This document shows, in pieces, positions 58,090 to 64,000 of a DNA stretch of 64,000 bases; within the stretch, counting starts at the first letter, position 1, and each line of letters opens with the position of its first letter. Under the pieces are notes generated by a model. It saw only the letters and a program-made list of their open reading frames with translations. It ran no database searches and was not told where the DNA came from. Source of the DNA: Kluyveromyces lactis (taxonomy: Eukaryota; Ascomycota; Saccharomycetes; Saccharomycetales; Saccharomycetaceae). The DNA is taken from positions 682,001 through 746,000 of the forward strand of contig NC_006042.1 in assembly GCF_000002515.2 (NCBI RefSeq), written 5' to 3'. Both the position numbers and the translations under genes were made by a program.

Positions 58090-59096
58090 GTTGGCTTGCT
58101 TTCTTATTGTATGGTTCGGTGAGTTAAGCTAAACAACAAAAAGGAAAAGGAAAATTAAACCAAGCTCTATTGAAACCTTCTATTATAAAAAGAATACGTG
58201 AAATGAATTGCAATATCAACTAAAATCTCTATGTGAAATCAACAAAAGCTGTAACTATCAAAAAAAGCATTAAATTCAAACTGAGATTGTTCGTATTGGT
58301 GAAAAAGGTCGATATCCTCAAACTTCGCAATGATTCTGAAAAGTTCACCAAAAAAATCATTCAATGGTAGGACCCATACTAGGGAACCAAGCTGTTCGCA
58401 GAGACAATAGCGGAGGAGAAGATGGGCCCTATTCCCAGCTGGAAGCATGGGTTGGACGGGGGAGACGGTAAGGTTAGGCAGGAAGCTTTGCTACCGGTAG
58501 GCAGGCCAGTAAGCTTGCACTCCGTGTACCCAACAGGGTGGAGAACAGGGAGGGAGTGGAACCGGAGCGTAGGAGGAAATTGGCGAGTCTGCCTACAGAT
58601 TGTAAGTTCGGTGCGAAAAAATTAGTAAGTGGTGAGACTCAAAATGAAAATAAGGGACTGTTACCACAATACACCACATATAAAAATGCGTTTAAATCCT
58701 ATTACTATATGTACACCGCACTTTGTTGTTTTCTTACCATCCATATCTTTTAAGTTTTTCGTCCGAAAAAGGAAAACATCTAGGCGACCAATTCCACTGA
58801 TTTTCTTTAGCACTGGAAAATCGAGGAATCTGGTTCCCAATCTGCAATTCGATGGAATCAGTGCGAGAGTTAGTACTCTCACAGTGGAAAGCTTCAACGC
58901 TTTCCAATGGCGCCCGGTAATTCTCTCTACCTTGACGAATCTTCAACATTTTTGTCAATTGATTAGAGGTTTACAATACACGTTTAAGGTTTAAGTGCCT
59001 TTATATTTTAATTGTTAAAGGCATAATACTGTTTAATTCTTGGTATAGTTCACGTAATTCTCCCCAGAAACCTCGACAAATATTGAACGCTTAAAG
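58090..59096. other. Divergent RPS15-RPP2A intergenic region with GC-rich and hairpin-rich parts
   Basis: About 1 kb, longer than a usual shared promoter. From 58395 to 58620 it is G-rich on the plus strand, unlike the AT-rich spacers elsewhere. Partial Rap1-like words are present, ACCCATAC at about 58370-58380, an AACCCATGC on the minus strand near 58450 and TACCCAACA near 58525. From 58795 to 58905 there are five perfect inverted repeats. The remaining part is AT-rich leader of RPP2A. No ORF here is convincing. Confidence 0.6.
58795..58905. other. Cluster of nested inverted repeats, possible structured RNA
   Basis: Stems: CACTGATT (58795-58802) with AATCAGTG (58856-58863); inside it ATCGA (58820-58824) with TCGAT (58849-58853); inside that GGAA (58825-58828) with TTCC (58834-58837). 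Then two simple hairpins: GAGAGT-TAGT-ACTCTC (58865-58880) and GGAAAGC-TTCAAC-GCTTTCC (58886-58905). All arms pair perfectly. The transcript strand is unknown. Confidence 0.45.
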
Positions 59097-59417
59097 ATGA
59101 AGTACTTGGCCGCTTACTTGTTATTAAACGCCGCTGGCAACACCCCATCCTCTGACAATGTCAAGGCTGTTTTAGAATCCGTTGGAATCGAAGTTGAAGA
59201 AGAAAAGGTTTCTTCTTTGTTGTCCGCTTTGGAAGGTAAGTCTGTTGAAGAACTTATCGCTGAAGGTACCGAAAAGTTGGCCTCTGTCCCAGCTTCTTCT
59301 GGTGCTGCTGCCTCTGGTGCTGCTGCTTCCGGTGCTTCCGAAGCTGCTGCTGAAGAAGCTCCAGAATCCGAAAAGGAAGAATCTGATGACGACATGGGTT
59401 TCGGTCTATTCGATTAA
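59097..59417 (+). CDS. RPP2A: Acidic ribosomal stalk protein P2-alpha
   Basis: A P2-type acidic stalk protein of the 60S subunit that, with P1 and P0, recruits elongation factors. The 106-residue product, the same length as S. cerevisiae Rpp2A, starts [19 protein letters not shown], has the dimerisation helices through [20 protein letters not shown], an alanine-rich hinge and the conserved C-terminal [13 protein letters not shown]. The [10 protein letters not shown] start and the sequence after it point to P2-alpha rather than P2-beta. Favoured codons imply high expression. It equals YOL039W and lies opposite RPS15, as on chromosome XV. Confidence 0.98.
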   Translation: MKYLAAYLLLNAAGNTPSSDNVKAVLESVGIEVEEEKVSSLLSALEGKSVEELIAEGTEKLASVPASSGAAASGAAASGASEAAAEEAPESEKEESDDDMGFGLFD

Positions 59418-59866
59418 ACAAATCAATTTTAAAGGGACTTACACAATAATGAACAAGAACTTTTGATATCCTGAAATTTTTGCAAGGCTAAACCAGCAAT
59501 AACTTTCACATAATGGATGTTATGGTTGTTCTAATTTTTCTATCTATTCTTTTATTATTCTACGTTTAACGTTTCAAACCTCATACAAACCGTTCCTCAC
59601 ACACGCTCAGCATTTGCATTCAACGGGAACAGAATAAATCAAAAGGTGGGAATTCTTTGCATTTTTTTGTAAGGATACCTATGTACTATCCATTGCCCAT
59701 TATCAATGCTTACTATTCATGTACAACTACATCAAACCAGTATACAGGATCTATATCTGATAATAATAAAAACATTACTACTCAGTGATTTTACTCAAAA
59801 TATAATCGGCGCTGTCCTACTGTCTGTAATGGCTGACAATATACAATTGAGTTGTAAATATAACAA

Positions 59867-59888
59867 TCACGTGACATCAATCACGTGA
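59867..59888. promoter_or_regulatory. Paired Cbf1 E-boxes upstream of CYS3
   Basis: TCACGTGA occurs at 59867-59874 and again at 59881-59888, 14 bases apart centre to centre. This is the site bound by Cbf1 with Met4 and Met28 on sulfur genes. They lie about 580-600 bases before the CYS3 ATG. Confidence 0.6.
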
Positions 59889-59949
59889 TGTTTATTTATT
59901 TATTTTTTCTAGTTATTCCGCCTCTTGCCGAGATGACAAATTTCTATTC

Positions 59950-59958
59950 AACTGTGGC
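59950..59958 (+). promoter_or_regulatory. Met31/Met32-type site upstream of CYS3
   Basis: AACTGTGGC matches the core bound by the zinc-finger pair Met31/Met32, which also recruit Met4. It sits between the paired E-boxes and the third E-box. Confidence 0.55.
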
Positions 59959-60029
59959 TCTACTATGTCTTCTGGAGCTCATTTCTTTTCCATGAAAATA
60001 TGTGGCGCTTTGTTGATGATATCGCATGT

Positions 60030-60037
60030 TCACGTGC
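60030..60037. promoter_or_regulatory. Third Cbf1-type E-box upstream of CYS3
   Basis: TCACGTGC, about 430 bases before the CYS3 ATG. Confidence 0.5.
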
Positions 60038-60467
60038 AATTGTACAGACACACAGGCAGCTCTAGTGACAGACAGGGAGGCAACTTACAGAAATGGATCC
60101 AAAGGCCAAGGGAATTCGATTCCAATTGCGGATTTGGTAAGGCTGCTTTGGCTGCTTCGTTTTGGGTCTCGAATGACAAACGAATTTTTCCCACTGAGTT
60201 CTCTCATTTCTTTCCTGCATTTGAGCTCGCATCTGCAAGAACTGGAACTTCTGGAGGCACAGTTGATTTATAATGCTCGAGGGTTCTTCTTACTCATTTG
60301 ATATATATAAGAAAACTTAATTCTAATTAAACGTTACCTATTAATTATACTGATTCTGTCTATTTAAACCCTTTCTTAGTTTTAATCATAGCTAATCATC
60401 GCAGGTAGAATTTTAGTTGTATCTGGTTCTAAGTTCCACAAGAAAGTGAAAATAAGATATATTTGAA

Positions 60468-61643
60468 ATGGGTTTGTTACCAACTGATAAGTTTGCTACA
60501 AAGGCTATTCACGCCGGTACTCACGTGGATGTTCACGGTTCTGTCATTGAACCAATTTCTTTGTCTACTACTTTCAAGCAGTCTGCTCCAGCTCAACCAA
60601 TTGGTGAATACGAATACTCTAGATCTCAAAATCCAAATAGAAAGAATTTGGAAGATGCCATTGCTGCTTTGGAAAATGGTAAATACGGTTTAGCGTTCTC
60701 TAGTGGTTCCGCCACCACTGCTGTGATTCTACAATCCTTGCCACAAGGTTCTCATGCAGTTTCTATTGGTGATGTTTACGGTGGTACTCACAGATACTTC
60801 ACCAAAGTTGCCAATGCTCATGGTGTTGAAACCACTTTCACCAACAACTTGGTAGCTGAGTTGCCATCTTTGATCAAGGAAAACACTAAATTGGTTTGGA
60901 TTGAAACCCCAACTAACCCAACTTTAAAAGTTACTGATATCGAATTAGTAGCCAAGACCGCTAAGTCCATTAATAAGGATATCCTACTGGTTGTTGACAA
61001 CACTTTCCTATCTCCATATTTGTCTAACCCTCTGAACTTCGGTGCTGACATCGTCGTCCACTCTGCTACTAAATACATTAACGGTCACTCTGACGTCGTC
61101 TTGGGTGTCTTAGCTACCAACGACAAAGTCATCTACGAAAAGTTGCAATTTTTGCAAAACGCTATTGGTGCCATTCCATCACCATTTGATTCTTGGTTGG
61201 TACACCGTGGTGTCAAGACTTTGCACTTGAGAGTTAGACAAGCTTCTTTGTCCGCTCACAAGATTGCTGAATTCTTATCCTCTAACGAAAATGTCATCGC
61301 AGTTAATTACCCAGGTTTACCAACTCACGAAAGTTATGCAGTCGTTAAGAAACAACACCGCGATGCTCTAGGTGGTGGTATGATCTCCTTCAGAATCAAA
61401 GGTGGTGCAGAAGCTGCTTCTACCTTCTCATCTTCTACCAGATTATTCACTCTGGCTGAATCTCTTGGTGGTATCGAATCCCTATTGGAAGTTCCTGCCG
61501 TCATGACCCACGGTGGTATCCCAAAGGAGCAAAGAGAAGCATCCGGTGTTTACGACGATTTGGTCAGATTATCCATTGGTATTGAGGATACAGATGATCT
61601 ATTGGAAGATATTAAGCAAGCTCTTGCATCCGCATCCAACTAA
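60468..61643 (+). CDS. CYS3: Cystathionine gamma-lyase
   Basis: Cys3 splits cystathionine into cysteine, 2-oxobutanoate and ammonia, completing transsulfuration in the cytosol. It is a PLP enzyme of the Cys/Met metabolism family, 391 residues (394 in S. cerevisiae). The PLP lysine is K202 in SATKYINGHSD and the ring-binding aspartate D177 in VVDNTF. Other family motifs include YEYSRSQNPNR, FSSGSATTA, GDVYGGTHRYF and RLSIGIEDTDDLLEDI near the end. Codon use is strongly favoured. The upstream sulfur-control sites suit the role. It equals YAL012W, next to DEP1 on chromosome I, with RPS15 and RPP2A of the chromosome XV set between them. Confidence 0.97.
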   Translation: MGLLPTDKFATKAIHAGTHVDVHGSVIEPISLSTTFKQSAPAQPIGEYEYSRSQNPNRKNLEDAIAALENGKYGLAFSSGSATTAVILQSLPQGSHAVSIGDVYGGTHRYFTKVANAHGVETTFTNNLVAELPSLIKENTKLVWIETPTNPTLKVTDIELVAKTAKSINKDILLVVDNTFLSPYLSNPLNFGADIVVHSATKYINGHSDVVLGVLATNDKVIYEKLQFLQNAIGAIPSPFDSWLVHRGVKTLHLRVRQASLSAHKIAEFLSSNENVIAVNYPGLPTHESYAVVKKQHRDALGGGMISFRIKGGAEAASTFSSSTRLFTLAESLGGIESLLEVPAVMTHGGIPKEQREASGVYDDLVRLSIGIEDTDDLLEDIKQALASASN

Positions 61644-62156
61644 TATTAATTTTCGATAAAACACCAGAAACACCCTTCCACATCAATGAAGAAAACGAGA
61701 GCACGTTAATTAATTCATATGCGACAGCATTTTCAATGGCAGGGTTTTCAACCCCCATCTATTTGCTTTAATAGGTCCACTTCTGTTATTGTACGGATTA
61801 GTATATAGAATTTTTTTTTATCTATCTGGCTATACTAGCTCACGTCTTTGATAGACTCTTTATCTATAATAACCCAGAATCACTGTTTTGATAGAACATT
61901 CACTTCTCACTGACGGCAGGTAGTAGCCTTCAAAATCCAAACCAATCTGTCACTTCTTTCTTTCCAACCTTGAAGTTTAGATGTGCTGTCATATTCTGTT
62001 CATGCCGTGAAAGATCTAAAAATAATAAATGACAAACCGTGTCTTGCCATTTCACGCACACATAACAGCTATAGTATCGTTAGAGTGGATTATCCTCTAC
62101 CGGATTCATAGGTTCACACAAAACCACACTATCTAGATAGACCATCAGGTTTCGAT
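61644..62156. other. Intergenic region, SIL1 promoter
   Basis: Spacer between plus-strand genes. No consensus unfolded-protein-response element (CAGNGTG) was noticed on either strand close to SIL1. T-rich run at about 61810-61818. No other gene. Confidence 0.45.
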
Positions 62157-63629
62157 ATGAGAGTCAAATGTGTAAACAGAGCCATATATGTGCTGACGGT
62201 GCTACTTTTTTCTAGGCTGGTTGTTTCTCAAGTTGTCCTAACACCATCTAATTCAAATGCTGATCCGAAACAAAAAGATACAGCAAATACAGTTGCTGCA
62301 GTGGAAGCTAATAATGACGCTAACATAGCTAAGAAAGACGCTGAATCAGATCTAGTTATTGGAGATCATTTGGTCTGCAATACAAAAGAATGTTATCCCA
62401 TAGGATTTGTACCCTCTACAGAATGGAAAGAAATCAGACCTGGTCAACGACTACCTCCAGGACTTGATATTAGAGTAAGCCTAGAGAAAGGTGTTAGGGA
62501 AGCTAAATTACCTGAACCAGGATCCGAGAACATTGGTAATGAGGAGGAAGATGTGAAGGGTTTGGTACTTGGTGCAGAAGGTTCGACCTTATCTGAATCT
62601 GAATTGAAAGAAACCTCAGAGGATTTGGAAAATGAGCAGAGTGGATTCAAATTGAACAATGCTGAAAAAGAGAGCGATATTCTACAGCAAGAAACTGATC
62701 TTAAGATAGCGGTGTCGGATAACGCTGAAGCAACCTCTAATGAACCTGCGGGGCACGAATTTTCTGAAGATTTTGCCAAAATAAAATCCTTAATGCAGTC
62801 ACCAGATGAGAAGACGTGGGAAGAAGTTGAGACTCTTCTTGATGACTTAGTTGAGTTTGCACATGATTATAAAAAAGGTTTCAAGATTTTGTCAAATGAG
62901 TTCGAATTATTAGAATATCTTTCTTTCAACGATACTCTTTCTATTCAAATTAGAGAGCTGGCTGCTAGGATAATCGTCAGTTCGTTAAGGAATAATCCAC
63001 CAAGTATTGATTTCGTGAATGAAAAATATCCACAGACCACCTTTAAATTGTGCGAGCATCTTTCTGAACTTCAAGCTTCTCAGGGCTCAAAATTACTTAT
63101 CAAGAGGTTTTTATCTATACTTGACGTGTTGCTGAGCCGCACAGAATATGTGTCCATAAAAGATGACGTTTTATGGCGCTTATACCAAATTGAAGACCCA
63201 TCTTCTAAGATCAAGATATTAGAAATCATTGCCAAATTTTATAATGAGAAAAACGAACAAGTCATTGACACTGTGCAACAAGACATGAAGACAGTGCAAA
63301 AATGGGTGAATGAATTAACAACAATAATACAAACACCAGAACTAGATGAACTTCATCTCAGATCCTTCTTCCATTGCATCAGTTTCATAAAGACACGTTT
63401 CAAAAACCGTGTCAAAATAGATTCTGATTTCTTGAATTGGTTAATCGATGAGATTGAAGTGCGCAATGAAAAATCGAAAGATGATATTTATAAAAGAGAT
63501 GTGGATCAACTGGAATTTGATAATCAGTTAGCCAAAAGCAGACATGCAGTTTTCGGTAACCCAAATGCTGCCAGACTAAAAGAGAGACTCTTTGACGATG
63601 ATGACACTTTAATAGCCGATGAGCTATGA
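62157..63629 (+). CDS. SIL1: ER nucleotide exchange factor Sil1
   Basis: Sil1 exchanges nucleotide on the ER Hsp70 Kar2 and helps translocation and folding. The 490-residue product (421 in S. cerevisiae) has a signal peptide (MRVKCVNRAIYVLTVLLFSR, cleaved before about residue 25), an acidic, variable region to about 205, then armadillo-like helical repeats of the Sil1 fold. A conserved pair of cysteines lies early in DHLVCNTKECYP. The C-terminus ADEL fits the xDEL class of ER retrieval signals; Kluyveromyces is known to use DDEL as well as HDEL. It equals YOL031C, convergent with OPI10 (93 bases between) as on chromosome XV. Confidence 0.92.
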   Translation: MRVKCVNRAIYVLTVLLFSRLVVSQVVLTPSNSNADPKQKDTANTVAAVEANNDANIAKKDAESDLVIGDHLVCNTKECYPIGFVPSTEWKEIRPGQRLPPGLDIRVSLEKGVREAKLPEPGSENIGNEEEDVKGLVLGAEGSTLSESELKETSEDLENEQSGFKLNNAEKESDILQQETDLKIAVSDNAEATSNEPAGHEFSEDFAKIKSLMQSPDEKTWEEVETLLDDLVEFAHDYKKGFKILSNEFELLEYLSFNDTLSIQIRELAARIIVSSLRNNPPSIDFVNEKYPQTTFKLCEHLSELQASQGSKLLIKRFLSILDVLLSRTEYVSIKDDVLWRLYQIEDPSSKIKILEIIAKFYNEKNEQVIDTVQQDMKTVQKWVNELTTIIQTPELDELHLRSFFHCISFIKTRFKNRVKIDSDFLNWLIDEIEVRNEKSKDDIYKRDVDQLEFDNQLAKSRHAVFGNPNAARLKERLFDDDDTLIADEL

Positions 63630-63722
63630 GTGATTGACAGCGAAATACATAAATTGGCATTACGTTATTAGATAGAATTTAAATTGGAAAAGTCTATGTA
63701 ATTTATTTAAATAACGGTAGTC

Positions 63723-64000
63723 TCAGTCCTTTGTAACCTCATCCAAGAAAGTTGCATCGTTTTGCAACCTTACTCTGAACTTTTCCCACCATGTATCAAA
63801 CCTTTTGATGGAGACGTTCCCTTGAGCATCGACAAATCCAGTTAAATAATTATAAGCATGCTGAACGATCTTCGCAGCCAATTCTTGTGTTACCACAGGA
63901 TATTGTTTCGCAAGAGCTCCTGCAGTTAGGATTTGTACAGAATTCTTAGATAGTACCATTGCACCGGCACCAGCGCTCGAACTCAATGCAGCTTGCTCCG
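63723..64000 (-). CDS. OPI10: Hikeshi-family protein Opi10, C-terminal part
   Basis: A frame open from the right window edge to a TGA at 63723-63725, about 91 residues of visible C-terminus; its start lies outside the window. The sequence ALAKQYPVVTQELAAKIVQH, AYNYLTGFVDAQGNVSIKRF and WWEKFRVRLQNDATFLDEV matches the C-terminal part of the Hikeshi/Opi10 family, which has YNFASSF and KWYENFQRRL-type motifs in human. Human Hikeshi imports Hsp70 into the nucleus on heat stress; yeast Opi10 mutants overproduce inositol. Convergent placement next to SIL1 equals YOL032W. Confidence 0.88.
   Translation of the reverse strand, partial: EQAALSSSAGAGAMVLSKNSVQILTAGALAKQYPVVTQELAAKIVQHAYNYLTGFVDAQGNVSIKRFDTWWEKFRVRLQNDATFLDEVTKD

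Larger units (their letters stand above)
59418..60467. other. Intergenic region, CYS3 promoter with sulfur-control sites
   Basis: About 1 kb between plus-strand genes. It has two TCACGTGA boxes, an AACTGTGGC box and a TCACGTGC box within 171 bases, listed separately. Overlapping short frames at 59965-60301 lack features and are not annotated. The 120 bases before CYS3 are AT-rich. Confidence 0.6.

Noticed and set aside
58783-58960. Telomerase RNA or known spliceosomal snRNA in the hairpin-rich spacer
   Set aside because: No template like the Kluyveromyces telomere repeat and no U1, U2, U4, U5 or U6 signature words were found.
59965-60301. Overlapping 91-102-codon frames upstream of CYS3
   Set aside because: They overlap each other and the sulfur-control sites, and show no protein family features.

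Overview
The window is nuclear DNA from a budding yeast of the Saccharomycetaceae that did not go through the whole-genome duplication. It is AT-rich, genes are compact and almost all intronless, and the single intron recognised has a consensus TACTAAC branch point. Gene content and protein lengths fit Kluyveromyces, most likely K. lactis; I infer the species and cannot prove it without a search. About 35 protein genes, one tRNA-Glu(UUC) and several promoter elements can be supported. I see no transposon, LTR, CRISPR or viral element.

Layout. (1) 1-17.4 kb: UBX3 (cut by the window edge), RAM1, RIM13, NUR1, NUP53/ASM4, LUC7, an unrecognised gene, IMP1, SWP1, LDO16/OSW5, a small unknown ORF, a zinc-knuckle plus T5orf172 protein, a dienelactone-hydrolase-family gene, TIF34 and a SERF-like small gene. 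In S. cerevisiae these are split between chromosome IV (YDL091C to YDL085C-A) and XIII (YMR154C to YMR146C); here the two sets are interleaved in one unduplicated row. (2) 18.7-25.2 kb: the copper ATPase CCC2, the nuclear exonuclease RAT1 and tRNA-Glu. (3) 25.5-64 kb: FUN30, an RRT8-like gene with an intron, GSH2, GAL11/MED15, an LDS1-like gene, a PAS kinase, a methionine-permease-family transporter, PEX15, TPD3, NTG1, NGL1, an orphan Q/N-rich gene, SYN8, NOP12, DEP1, RPS15, RPP2A, CYS3, SIL1 and the C-terminal end of OPI10. This block interleaves S. cerevisiae chromosomes I (YAL019W to YAL012W) and XV (YOL051W to YOL031C).

Genes do not form operons. Shared themes are sulfur metabolism (CYS3, GSH2, the methionine permease, with Cbf1 and Met31/32-type sites upstream of CYS3 and a Cbf1-type site by the permease), ribosome production (RPS15 and RPP2A divergent pair, NOP12 with a PAC element, TIF34, RAT1), chromatin and transcription (FUN30, GAL11, DEP1, NUR1) and spore-wall or lipid-droplet membrane proteins (LDS1-like, RRT8-like, LDO16).

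The most unusual items are the T5orf172 protein with a 141-bp internal tandem duplication, a cluster of nested inverted repeats between RPS15 and RPP2A that could be a structured RNA, and a near-perfect 20-bp palindrome upstream of the permease. Several starts were moved to the first ATG or to a conserved ATG (RAM1, IMP1, LDO16, CCC2, PSK1, NTG1, NGL1, NOP12 and the 50.9-kb orphan).
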